Assembly (NCBI RefSeq): GCF_016920785.2
Contig: NW_024609836.1
Location: 4,582,406 to 4,646,405, forward strand
Length of the DNA stretch: 64,000 nucleotides
Origin: Ixodes scapularis
Lineage: Eukaryota; Arthropoda; Arachnida; Ixodida; Ixodidae
Direction of reading: 5' to 3'
Below, in pieces: positions 54,401 through 63,479 of this stretch. The notes below the pieces were generated by a model that was not told the DNA's origin, did not search any database, and saw nothing but the letters and a program-made list of their open reading frames with translations. The translations under genes were made by a program, and so were the position numbers. The first letter of the stretch is position 1; each line of letters begins with the position of its first letter.

Positions 54401-54559
54401 CCATTGGCTATGCCAATTTTGGCTTTCACACTAATTCAATGGCTATGCCACCATCGGCATACAAGTTCATTCATTGAATAGGCCGTTATTGGCAGTCAAG
54501 CTAATTCATTGGCATGCCCCAATGTTAATGCCACATCTTTAATTCTGGCTATGCTATGA

Positions 54560-56250
54560 TGCAATGCGTTTAGATCCTGGTCATTCCAACATTGCGTTTT
54601 AAAAACCCCTGGCCTGTTTTGTATTAGTAGTCCAATGCGAAAAACCATTCTGGGCACAAATGGCAAGGTCCTCCTCTGCTTTGTCTATGCACTATTTTAT
54701 CTGGCGAGCAAATGAATAATTCAAGATCAATTATTACTTTTTCTCGGAACTTTTATTGAAAGGGGCTAAAGAGGAGGCTCAGCGGGGAGCCTATGCTTGG
54801 TCCTGGGGAGGGTCCTGGGGCGAGTTTTGGGACTGGGGAGCCATTACGGCTTCCGGACGCCTCTTCCTGCCACTTCCGCTGTCGCAAGACCCTGGCAGTC
54901 ACTTCAGCACCATTTTTTAAGCTGCCGATTCTTCAATTTTTAGCTTCGCACTGAGGGCATCTACGAAAAGATCCAAAGGTCGAAGATCAACGCTTTCAAA
55001 CCTACAGTGCTCTTAGTAAAGCACACTCCTCAGCGGGGGAGGCGCTCACGTGATCGAATGACGTTTTAGCGAACGCCCACGTTTCACCGAATGACACTTT
55101 AGCGAATAGATGGACGCCGCGAAGCGGCATTTTCGGGCGGTCCAAATGAGTTCAAATTTTTGTAATCAGCCGCCGCAGACTGTCGCCGCGAAGCGGCGTA
55201 AAGCTCAGCGCGGCGGATGGGTTAACACGTTCGCTGTTCGCTAAAACGGTTAACGCGTTCGCTGTTCGCTGAAAATGTCGCTGTTCGCTAAAACGTGTGG
55301 AGATCTCTCTGCCCTCCCCCACGCCGAACCTCCGGACCCCAATTTCCGGCAACTCGCACTCGATGCCTCCGACATGCGCCATGCCTCGGGGGACCGGCCA
55401 TGGCCTCGCGCAGCACAAGGTCCGGGGGGACCACTCCTCTAAGCCGTCTGACGTCACGGGACTGGCTTCCCAGAAGAAAAAACCCAAGGCTTGAAAAGGG
55501 GAAGCCGGACAAAAGAAGGCCCTCTCTTGGACGGGAGCGCTCTACAGCGGTGGAAACGGAGACAGCGTGCAGCGGTGACAGGAGACGAAGACGCTGGCGC
55601 GGGATTTGGCGGGAGGCGGACGCAGGCGCGGGGAAAGTGCGGGCACTACGTCGAGTGGCGGACTCGACAAACGGACCGGACAGTGACCCTGGACGACGAC
55701 GTCCCCATGACGCGGTGTGGACGACCACCGCTGGGACTCGGAGCAGCTGCAGTAGCAGCGGACTCTCCCCCGGCCTCGCTGATGACAGTTCCCCGATCCC
55801 GAAACTCCCCAGGCAATGAGTGAGTGATTAAACCTTTTTGCCGAGAGCCAAGTATTGCTGTGTCATATTCATCTGGGAACAGGTTCTGTGAGAGTCGGAG
55901 CTAGTAGATGCCCGCAAACGTCATTCGCTCTTGTGATATGGACCCGCTTGGCTCACAATGGACTAAAAGTTCTCCCGCAACCTTAACCAAGTCGTCGTGA
56001 AGTCAAGGATGACTGGCCACCATCAGCTCCTTCTGAACTATGTAACTGAATATATCACGCACAAGCAAATGAACAGACGCAATCACGCCACGAAAGGCAG
56101 TGCTGGCTCACTTGCTTTATCAGAAGCCTAGCCGCGGCATCCCTCTGCTAACAAATGCTTTCTGAAGTGAATCGCTCTCGAGCTAGCATCTGGCACCCAT
56201 GCGAATTATTCTTTTTCTCTGAATGCGTATCGTCTGGAAGGTTGGATATC
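54560..56250. other. GC-rich stretch and short satellites, no firm gene
   Basis: At 55105-55290 the words GTCGCCGCGAAGCGGC and ACGTTCGCTGTTCGCTAAAA recur several times. From 55295 to 55819 a GC-rich stretch keeps long frames open on both strands, which points to composition. ATGAGTGAGTGATTAAACC follows. It could be the first exon or LTR-like end of a retroelement, but I cannot support that. Confidence 0.35.
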
Positions 56251-56580
56251 TTAAACTTATTTAAAACGTCCAGAACTGAATTAACCTATTTAATACACAA
56301 AGGAAACGCGTAAAGAAAAAGTACTCGCACATGAGTTTGTAAACAGGCAGCAAAACAGACTTCAAAATATTCCCTTCAAATATCCTAGAACTTTATTACA
56401 CACAGCATGTTCCGTACAGAAGTACAAATGTGCAAGCAATCTGCGAAACGTAAAGAGGTACTGCTAAGTTATTAGACTGCTGAAAAGAGTGTAAAGCAAA
56501 CAAATCCGGGGTAATTATAGGCCATATTGTCTGTTCTCCCGGCAGCTGGGAAAATAGTTTCCCCAAAATTCTCCCGACTA
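56225..56580 (-). mobile_element. Fragment of the CCCTACTG family, 3' module only (copy 4)
   Basis: On the minus strand CTTTACACTCTTTTCAGCAG, GCACATTTGTACTTCTGTAC and AATAAAGTTCTAGGATATTTG (about 56395) match the last segment and polyadenylation signal of the copies at 21.4, 34.0 and 44.9 kb. GGTTGGATATCTTAAACTTA at 56240 matches 21255. The exon-like part is absent. Confidence 0.7.
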
Positions 56581-56884
56581 ACGCCTCTCATTGGCGGTGG
56601 CAATCAGCTTATCAAATGACGTTTCATTAACACGCTTTTTCATAAGCAGACTCTTTTCCAAAATAATTTGAATAGTTTTTTTTTTCTTTTTCTGGCAACA
56701 AGTTACCCCAAATTGTCGCCGCAAAAAGCATGTATGGGGGACGCGTGGGCTAACGTTCTTGTAATGAGCCGTCACAGAACGTCGCCGCGAAGCTGCGTGG
56801 ACGGGTCTCCCGGCCGGTGACACACCCGCGATAAAAGGAAGTGGATATTCTGCCGGCGGCACAATAGCTCGGGGAAACAAATCC

Positions 56885-57600
56885 CGGCAGTTGGCCCCTA
56901 TTGGGTCTCGTATAAAACGAATTCTGAAAACAACTATTTGAAGCTGTAGAGTAATTCCCTGTTAAGATGTCCGTCTCTTATACGGCGGGACCCTGGTTTA
57001 ATCGTCAGAGTGGGATTACTGTTTTTTTTTTTTTTCTAGTCATAAGGCGATACCTACGGCATTTTTTTTTTTTTTTTTTACGATTAACACTGAAAAACAA
57101 AATAATGTTGTCAACGAAACTCCGCAGAAATAATTGGTATGAGACACCCTTTCGGGCGGTGAATGAAGGACAGCGAGGCTTGGGCCGCTGGCGGGCCGCT
57201 GAGAAGCGGCGTGTACAGGTGGGTCGATCGGGTTAATATTCTTCTACCGAGCAGCCGCAGACTGTGATACACGCGCCGTCCGAAACAGGAGGAATTTGTT
57301 TTCCCCGGGCTATGTCCTCCATTCACCCTCGGGAAGGACGCTGTTATTTAATTCAGCGAAGTTTCGTCCACAAAATTCGTGTTTTTCAGTGTTAATTATA
57401 AAAAAAAACACATGTTGTAAATATCGTCAAATGCTTAAAAATGACCGAGAAAAACAAATAAGCCCACACTGGTAGATTGAATCAAGGTCCCGCTGTGTAT
57501 AAGACAGACACCTTACCAGTGAGCTACTCTACAGCTTCAAATAGCCGTGTTCACAATTCGTTTTATACGAGACCCAATAGAGGACAACTGCCCCCTATTG
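56885..57600. mobile_element. Foldback element whose arms contain tRNA-like sequence
   Basis: The left arm (56888-57005) and inverted right arm (57475-57600) share GGCAGTTG, CTATTGGGTCTCGTATAAAA, CTATTTGAAGCTGTAGAGTA and GGCGGGACC/CAGCGGGACC. In the right arm, read on the minus strand, GTAGAGTAGCTCACTGG fits a tRNA A box, and 40 nt on TTGATTCAATC is close to a B box. The left arm has the same in plus orientation but more decayed. The homopolymer-rich centre has two T-runs. Confidence 0.65.
57477..57545 (-). ncRNA. tRNA-derived sequence (SINE-like head), probably not functional
   Basis: TAGCTCACTGG (A-box-like) and TTGATTCAATC (B-box-like) are correctly spaced. The anticodon arm does not pair well by eye and the acceptor stem is imperfect, so a functional tRNA is unlikely. 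A SINE head or captured tRNA is more probable. Confidence 0.4.
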
Positions 57601-57900
57601 GAAAACCCCAATATGAACAGCGTATTATGGATATTGGTAAACAATATCTTTTTATTGTATTACTATACAATATAGACAGTGTATTGGAAAACATTACATT
57701 TATTGTATTGTATTACAATAAGGATTTGTTATGGGATTCCAATATCCATAATACGCTGAAAATATTGGAATCCAATACCGCATAAACCCTTATTGGATCC
57801 CCATGTGTCGTATGGGGATCCAATAAGGGTTTACGATTCCAATATACGCAGCGTATTATAGATATTGGAATCCCATATATTATATCGGCTACCAATAAAA
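57600..57900. repeat. TATTGGAATCC repeat cluster with 22-bp perfect hairpin
   Basis: Variants of CCAATATCCATAATACGCTG recur in both orientations. At 57783-57833 two 22-bp perfect inverted arms starting TAAACCCTTATTGG enclose the loop GTGTCGT. This is likely the subterminal part of a foldback element. Confidence 0.75.
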
Positions 57901-58093
57901 CTATATATGAGTTGGAATATCACGTTCAGCGCAACATTTCTCTGCAACGCAGTCTCTTCTTGTGTGTAGTTCTGAGTGATAGATTAAAAAAAAAATGTTG
58001 CTGTTTTCAAATTGTGAATAAAGAAGCAAAACACTGGACTTATCCATACCAAATATATCTAACATATTTCTGAACTGGAGGATCTGGCATTTA
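57901..58093 (-). CDS. Putative terminal exon downstream of cassette array 1
   Basis: TTAACTTTCTTTTGCAG is a strong acceptor before 58093. The 193-nt exon begins with one base that completes a codon (phase 2), then reads KCQILQFRNMLDIFGMDKSS, continues open for 63 codons and stops at 57901. The phase matches the 48-nt cassettes upstream (phase 2 in and out). No family is recognised. A polyadenylation signal (minus AATAAA) occurs near 57700. It may be a genuine small host gene or part of a decayed element. Confidence 0.4.
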
Positions 58094-58168
58094 CTGCAAA
58101 AGAAAGTTAATTGTTTAGGACTCTCATTCATAAACTTGATGTTTGAAAACAGAATTAGAAATCCTCAC

Positions 58169-58209
58169 CTTAATGAAAACAGCACCTGCTAGCTGTAGCC
58201 ATATAAAAA
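58169..58209 (-). pseudogene. Cassette array 1, degenerate copy d (41 nt)
   Basis: CTGCAG|TTTTTATATGGC and ATTAAG|GTGAGG keep both splice signals, but the exon is 41 nt instead of 48 and has an in-frame TAA. It is probably a dead member of the array. Confidence 0.4.
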
Positions 58210-58424
58210 CTGCAAAACAAAAATTTGTGCTTAGTTTGCGACAAGTAGCAATCCTTCACCAAGCCGGATAGATTCAAAATTATGTCTGCGTTTGATTGTG
58301 GAAAAATAAGCTTCAATGCCACTGCCACAGGTCATTCTGAGCTCGGTCAATTAAATATACGTATCCTCTCGTCTGGCTTCACTATTCCTGCTTCGCACCT
58401 AACTAGAGTATCTGGAAGGCTCAC

Positions 58425-58472
58425 CTTTGAGGAAAAACGAACTGGTTCTTGCTTGCTTGTAGGCCGTGGAAA
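58425..58472 (-). CDS. Cassette array 1, exon copy c (48 nt)
   Basis: Acceptor TATCTTCCAG, donor CTCAAAG|GTGAGC. In phase 2 it reads FHGLQASKNQFVFPQ. Length, phase and splice sites match copies a and b. Confidence 0.42.
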
Positions 58473-58745
58473 CTGGAAGATAATTTGCGGTTAGTTGCGT
58501 TCAAGTAGCAGTTACTTTGAGTAGCCACGTAAAGTACACTAAGTCTGAAAGATTCAAAATTACATGCGCGGGACATAGATATCCTCTTGCGACGTAACTG
58601 GGCACGTGTCATTGTCGCCCGCTTGTATTACAGAAAGATAAGCTTCAATGCCGGAGCTCCCAGTCGTTCTGAGCTCCGTCAATTAAACATGCTGTACCGG
58701 TCGTATGGCTTCAGTATTCCTGCTTCGGGAATCTGGAATTCTCAC

Positions 58746-58793
58746 CTTTGAAGAAAAACAAACTGGGACCTGCTGGCTCTTAGGCCGTGAAAA
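58746..58793 (-). CDS. Cassette array 1, exon copy b (48 nt)
   Basis: Acceptor CTTTCTGGCAG, donor TTCAAAG|GTGAGA. In phase 2 it reads FHGLRASRSQFVFLQ. Substitutions relative to copy c preserve the frame and the aromatic spacing. Confidence 0.42.
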
Positions 58794-58952
58794 CTGCCAG
58801 AAAGATTTGCGATTAGTTGCGTCCAAGTATCAATTTCTTTGACCAACCACCTACAGCACACTAAGCCGGATAAATTCAAAATTACATGTGCGTGACATAA
58901 TATGCCTCTTGTGACAAAACTGGGCACACGTTTTGTCGCCTACAGCAACACT

Positions 58953-59135
58953 GAAGCCAGACAGACAAGCGGTGCGGTACATTTAATTGACGGAGCTCAG
59001 AACGAGCAGGCACGCTTTCACTGAAGCTTGTTTTGCTGCAATACGCACGTGTATTGCAGCAAAACAAGCTTCAGTGAAAGCGTCTCCAGTCGTTTAGTCA
59101 ATTAAATATGCCGTACCGCTTGTCTGGCTTCAGAA
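58953..59135. repeat. Inverted duplication with a 33-bp perfect-arm hairpin
   Basis: At 59012-59083 two perfect 33-bp arms (starting ACGCTTTCACTGAAGC) enclose the 6-nt loop GCACGT. Less perfect pairing extends outward to GAAGCCAGACAGACAAGCGG (58953) and CCGCTTGTCTGGCTTC (59135). It lies between cassette copies a and b and inverts part of the intron-like spacer. Confidence 0.88.
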
Positions 59136-59175
59136 TTGCTGCTTCAGAGCAATCTAGAAAATCTAGAATCCTCAC

Positions 59176-59223
59176 CTTTGAACGAGAACGAGCTGGCGCC
59201 AGCTGGCTTGTGGGCCGTGGAAA
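59176..59223 (-). CDS. Cassette array 1, exon copy a (48 nt)
   Basis: Acceptor CAAATCTCTCTTGCAG, donor GTTCAAAG|GTGAGG. In phase 2 it reads FHGPQASWRQLVLVQ. The best-scoring splice sites of the array by eye. Upstream exons that end in phase 2 were not found. Confidence 0.42.
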
Positions 59224-59371
59224 CTGCAAGAGAGATTTGCGATTAGTTACGTCCAAGTAACAATTGTTTTGGCTAGCCACCTACAGCACACTCAAAATTA
59301 CATGCACGGGACACAGATGCCTCATGCGACGGAACTCCCTTCGTCCTTGTTTTCTGTTAACTCTGCTCACC

Positions 59372-59480
59372 TTCACCACTCGCCTCCAATTTCTGCGCTA
59401 CTTCTTTAATCTCGATTCCCTGGTTCCCAAAGGCCATGCCATGGCTTCCGCCAGTCACGGATCTGTCAGCTCTGCGACTA
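59372..59480 (-). other. Exon-like segment ending in a splice donor
   Basis: SHGMAFGNQGIEIKEVAQKL and EASGE are read toward GGTGAAG|GTGAGC near 59372. Possible acceptors (CGCAG|A, GACAG|A) lie near 59485-59500 in phase 2. It looks protein-like but unrecognised. Confidence 0.3.
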
Positions 59481-59747
59481 GCGCTATTGTGGCAAAGACG
59501 CCACAGCACCTGGCGCTTGATGTGCTCTTTCAATATTTTGAGCATGGCTCAAAACAGGTGGATGGGTGTCTGGTATGCCCTTTGCTTATTTGCGGATCGT
59601 TCCGAATCAGAGGGTAGGCGCTTCCGCGACCTGGGCACATGCTCGGTATTTTACAATAGTTGAAAACGAACTCTGCAGGAACCTTGAAACATAACAAACA
59701 TAATGTGCACGCCAAAAGGCATAGCAAATGAAACACCCACCATCTAT

Positions 59748-59860
59748 CTATTTTCGTTTCTTGTCCGCAAGAAGCTGTCGTATATGTAGCCTCCCTTGCT
59801 TAAGCCGTTCTTCCCTAGTGTCCCGGTTGGGTCTCGTCCTGATGAATCGTCGGTGGAGAC
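59748..59860 (-). other. Exon-like basic C-terminus
   Basis: CCCCTGCTCAG precedes 59860. In phase 1 the frame reads LHRRFIRTRPNRDTREERL, KQGRLHIRQLLADKKRK and stops at 59748. The phase fits the upstream 72/75-nt cassettes, so it could be an alternative terminal exon. Unrecognised. Confidence 0.3.
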
Positions 59861-60262
59861 CTGAGCAGGGGTCAACATCAGATCAGACCTTTTTGAGACA
59901 GAACCATATACTTGCTGAGAGGAAGTACACCCAAACGAATCTCAGGCATGTCATTTATAGTGTGTTTTAAATTGAGACGCATGATGTAAAATGAGACGTC
60001 AATACTGACGCACCCCTTTTGCGAACCCAAAATTTTGAAGGCCTTGTCCCCCTCGCTAGGGGGACAAGGCACATGAATCCCGGCATGGGGATGAGATTTT
60101 TACCTTAACATCCCGACTCCATGCCCATCCCTGAATATTCGACCACCACACTTTTAGAAAATAATATTTTTTTTAGAAAACACCGAGTCATCTACCACCC
60201 CTACAAACGCCTGAACCAGGCATACTCGTACCGTGGCTTGTGTGCTCCGTGCCGCCCCCGAG

Positions 60263-60531
60263 TTAATTCGGGCTGACAATGTTGTTTTTTTTTTCAAAAG
60301 GAACCCACATTTTTAGTTTTGGTCTGTCTTGTAGAAGCAGGTGGATACTTTTATAAAGCTTCCTCCCTATGCGCTTCCGAGTCAACATTTTTGCAATGGC
60401 CAACCCCCGGGCTTTGATTTTGCGCTCCTTGCTCAAATAGGCGGGCAATAGCTCGCCTTGAAGATACTTGCTTTTGGTGGCCGAGAACAAACTCGTGTTC
60501 CTGATTGGCAGCCACTTGCTGCCAAGAATTG
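60263..60531 (-). CDS. Cassette array 2, copy c, read through as putative last exon
   Basis: The acceptor AG before 60531 is retained (GTGGAG). The cassette part reads ILGSKWLPIRNTSLFSATK then SKYLQ. Where the other copies have GTGAGC this copy has GCGAGC, so the frame continues as GELLPAYLSKERKIKARGL, AIAKMLTRKRIGRKLYKS, and stops at 60263. The loss of the GT donor converts an internal exon into an apparent terminal one with a lysine/arginine-rich tail. Phase 1 in. No family recognised. Confidence 0.38.
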
Positions 60532-60676
60532 CTCCACATATCCTAAAGATTAGTCTAACACAGATGCTTTGGCCGGACAGAGACACAAAAGCCTGAAACA
60601 AGACCACTATACAGACAGGAAATAGAGTGTCTGTGAGGAATGAAACAGACAACTCAGATAGCCATCAATCACTCAC

Positions 60677-60748
60677 CTTGAAAACACTTGCCATGCGCGG
60701 CAAAAAACAAACTTCTGGCCTTGATTGGCTGGTTCTTGCCACCAAGAC
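60677..60748 (-). CDS. Cassette array 2, exon copy a (72 nt)
   Basis: Acceptor TACATGCAG, donor TTTCAAG|GTGAGT, both consensus. In phase 1 it reads LGGKNQPIKARSLFFAAHGK then CFQ. It is related to copies b and c at G.LG.K..PI....LF.A..K, one codon shorter. Confidence 0.4.
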
Positions 60749-60899
60749 CTGCATGTATAAGAAAGAACCCGGTCTTAATTAAACTTGGGTGCTTTTGCAG
60801 AAGAGAGACAACAAAATACTAGTGCAAGACCACTACACATAGAAAATGGCATCCAAAAGGAATGAAACATAAAACTGATATAGGTGGGCAATAGCTCAC

Positions 60900-60974
60900 T
60901 TTGAAAGTACTTGCTCTTAGTGGCCGAGAACAAATACGTGCTCATGATTGGCAGCCATTTGTTGCGAAGAATAC
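60900..60974 (-). CDS. Cassette array 2, exon copy b (75 nt)
   Basis: Acceptor GATATCTACAG, donor TTTCAAA|GTGAGC. In phase 1 it reads ILRNKWLPIMSTYLFSATKS then KYFQ. It is collinear with copy c beyond both splice sites, so whole genomic segments of about 222 bp were duplicated. Confidence 0.4.
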
Positions 60975-61149
60975 CTGTAGATATCCTAAAGAACCCAGTC
61001 TTAGTGTAACACAGATGCTTTGGCCGGACAGAATACAAAAGTCTGATACAAACCACAAAAAGCAGGAAATAGTGTCTGCGAGAGATGAAAAAAGACCCAA
61101 GTGGAGAGGCTCGATCTCTTTCACGTGAGTCAAATAGTGTAGCTCATTT

Positions 61150-61225
61150 TGCTAAAACGATGCATATTTGTTAAAAAAAGTATCTGTATTTTGCCCCATT
61201 TAGCAGAGTTTACTGCCAAGGGTAC
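61150..61225 (-). pseudogene. Cassette array 2, degenerate copy d
   Basis: CTCGTGTGCAG|GTACCCTTGGCAG keeps the acceptor and the start TLGSK, but an in-frame stop follows and the donor is lost. Confidence 0.4.
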
Positions 61226-61779
61226 CTGCACACGAGAATAAGTCAGAATTAGTCAGTTTTTTTTTATTCTTTTGATGAGCGACAACAGAATCCTAAACAG
61301 TTGATGAAACAAAATATGAACCCAGCAAGACAGGCTAGTTTGCCTTGAGGCAAGCACAGTGCCTCGGCCAACCAAATGAGGTTCTATTCTTTATCACTTG
61401 TCATATTTGGTGGGAATAGTAAAGTAACTGAAAATAAGGCAATCTCTCTTGCAGCCGACAGCTGCAAACAAAATTCATATACCTCGATGAACGACCTGGA
61501 GATAAAATTGGGTGGTGGCCATGTGGTTTAAGGTGTCAAATTTCACACTTACAGACTGTAGTTTTGGTTTAAGTCCTCCTGGTGTATATTTTTATCCTTA
61601 TAACTATATTTACATTGTCTTTTTGTATTTTTGAGGCACAAGCACTTAATTTATACGCTAATTCACCTTTAGAAGCGTTTTAATTACACTCCATGCCTTT
61701 CTAGTGCTCGTAATTGATTCGTGGTGAAAGCGGTCTTAAAATTTTCTTTTCTTGCTGTCGCTGCTGCTTGCTTTCTCAC

Positions 61780-61891
61780 CTTTAGAATGCTGACAACTCG
61801 ACACAAACGTAATAAAAAATGTGTTTAAAATGTCATGAAGATCAGCATTTCCAAGCAGTACCCCTGCTTCATGCCCCGACCATGCCACCAT
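61780..61891 (-). CDS. Putative first coding exon upstream of cassette array 2
   Basis: ATG at 61891-61889 opens MVAWSGHEAGVLLGNADLHD, ILNTFFITFVSSCQHSK, and meets TCTAAAG|GTGAGA at 61780/61779. It leaves in phase 1, the phase in which all array 2 cassettes start. The frame is also open upstream of the ATG (GPFVTALSYG), so the true start is uncertain. Joining 61891-61780, 60974-60900, 60748-60677 and 60531-60263 gives 528 nt, exactly 176 codons including the stop. Unrecognised protein. Confidence 0.35.
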
Positions 61892-61899
61892 ACCATAGC

Positions 61900-62325
61900 T
61901 GAGTGCAGTGACAAATGGTCCCAGGTTTGTCACCCGACAGTATATGGGCTTACGGTGTGGCGCGACTCATGCAGCACCTATGCTTCGCGATGGAGCCAGT
62001 GAGCGAGGTGTGACACACGAGAGCTGTGCAAGCCACAGCTTTACAGCCTGCAAAGCGTGGGAAGATCCCTCTCCCTTTGCAGAGCTGGCATTAGCTCACC
62101 GAGAAGCTATTGCAGCACTAGAAGGCCACATAGTGTGAATAAAAGCGCTTCTGAAAATGAATTAGTGTGTAAATTATGCATCTATATGTTAAAACTTAAA
62201 AAAAGTACATATGTATATATATATATCTATTTAAATACTAAAAAAGGCAAAAACGAAAAAAAAATGTTTCCTGGTGGGCTTGCACCCAGAGCTCCACGGC
62301 CCTTGAATTCAGTTCCCTAAAGCCC
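61900..62325. other. No gene recognised
   Basis: Unremarkable sequence with an A-rich stretch and short TATA runs around 62200-62265. Confidence 0.35.
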
Positions 62326-62795
62326 GCTTCAGACGGAACAATTTCGCCCAGCAACTTCATGTCGCAACACCAGCAACACGGGCCGCCCGCGTTCACATGC
62401 AGCAACCGAATTGTTACGACTTGCCATCATCATCATGAAATTGTATTTTTCTTACAGTATTTAGACGCACAGTTATATCCTAAAAACATGTTTTTATATA
62501 TTTAAATTGCGCTGAGAATACTAACTCATCTTTTTGGAACAGTTTATTTTCAAAAATGATCCATTTCAAACCAGAACTAAGTCCTCCGTTCTCATCATCA
62601 CGACCACGGGGGTGTCACGTGAAAATATTGCATTCCTGATTGGCTGCTGCCGCTTCAAACATCTCCGAGTAGTCACGAGTTGCTCGTCCGCTTCGAGCCG
62701 GACCCGATATCAGCAATTCGTGTCGATCTAGGGAAAACTAGTGAACAACCCGCCAGCAGCCCCAAAATTGCTGGAAAGGTTGCCCCGTCTGAAGC
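62326..62795. mobile_element. MITE with GCTTCAGACGG ends
   Basis: GCTTCAGACGG (62326) and CCGTCTGAAGC (to 62795) are exact inverses, with weaker similarity inward (CAGCAA/TTGCTG). The word GATTGGCTGCTGCCGCTTC inside is typical of Harbinger-type MITEs in arthropods. No clear three-base target duplication. Confidence 0.6.
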
Positions 62796-63103
62796 GATCC
62801 TATACTCTGTTTCATACATAGAATGCAACGCGGTCAAAGCTAGCGCACCGGTTTGCATTGCTGACCGTGCCTACGTTCGCCCCATAAGATAGTGCGTCCC
62901 CTGCAAAAAAATTTCAAAAAGTCGAAAAATGTGCCACCTCGGGGCTAGTAACTGATAGTGGCGTTATGATTTCAACGAAGCACAAATGTTTTTTCAAGAA
63001 AAAGGAAAATATAACGTAAACCACCTTAAATTGCTTTCGTGTTCATCCGTGTGACAGCCGCTGTGGGTTTTCGGGCTGTGTGGCACTGGCTGGTTTTGAG
63101 AAG

Positions 63104-63475
63104 ATGGCGTCTTACGCAGCAAGCTCAAGTACCTCTCCTGCTCGGATGTTTTCGAAGATTCGTTGTGCGAAAATCTTGAAAGAGTGCAAGCAGATGATCG
63201 CCAATGTGTACGGGAGTATCAGAACACATTCCCCGGAGAATTCGGTCGTGAAGTCCTGGAGACGGCCAGTAACGACACTGGAGTGTGCCCTGTACTGTCG
63301 CGAAGTGCAAGGCGCAGTGTCTATCTGGTAAGGTGGCGTCCCCGAAGCAAAGACCTCGCAACGTGAAAGTTTCGAGCACGGGGACCGTCAAGCATGACGA
63401 GTTCACACAGAACGCCATTCGCCTGAAGGTGCATCGCAAGTGCTCCGAGAGGGAGATTCCTACCCTTGACAGCCA
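63104..63475 (+). pseudogene. IS630/Tc1-like transposase N-terminal fragment, frameshifted
   Basis: After ATGGCGTCTTACGC (63104) the frame reads MFSKIRCAKILKECKQM then IANVYGSIRTHSPE, the first helix-turn-helix part of arthropod IS630/Tc1-like transposases (..VYxYxR...P). A shift leads to FGREVLETASNDTGV, and another to LSGKVASPKQRPRNVKVSS and KHDEFTQNAIRLKVHR, which match the SxPxKxRP...DxFxxxxIRxxVH part before the catalytic domain. The DDE domain itself is absent. It is decayed by at least two frameshifts. Confidence 0.6.
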
Positions 63476-63479
63476 TTTC

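Noticed and set aside
53810..54434. Three overlapping His/Trp/Gln-rich proteins
   Set aside because: They are one 46-bp minisatellite read in successive frames.
55295..55819. 174-codon arginine-rich frame
   Set aside because: Long frames are open on both strands and in several phases here, which points to GC composition. There is no recognised motif.
56578..56880. 100-codon minus frame
   Set aside because: Its middle part is read from the GTCGCCGCGAAGC satellite that also occurs at 55.1-55.2 kb, and a poly-T tract supplies the lysines.
58421..58927. Minus-strand 61-63-codon proteins ending in QFVFxQR
   Set aside because: These are cassette exons read into their introns. The R and stop come from the GTGA donor, so the short frames are not the products.
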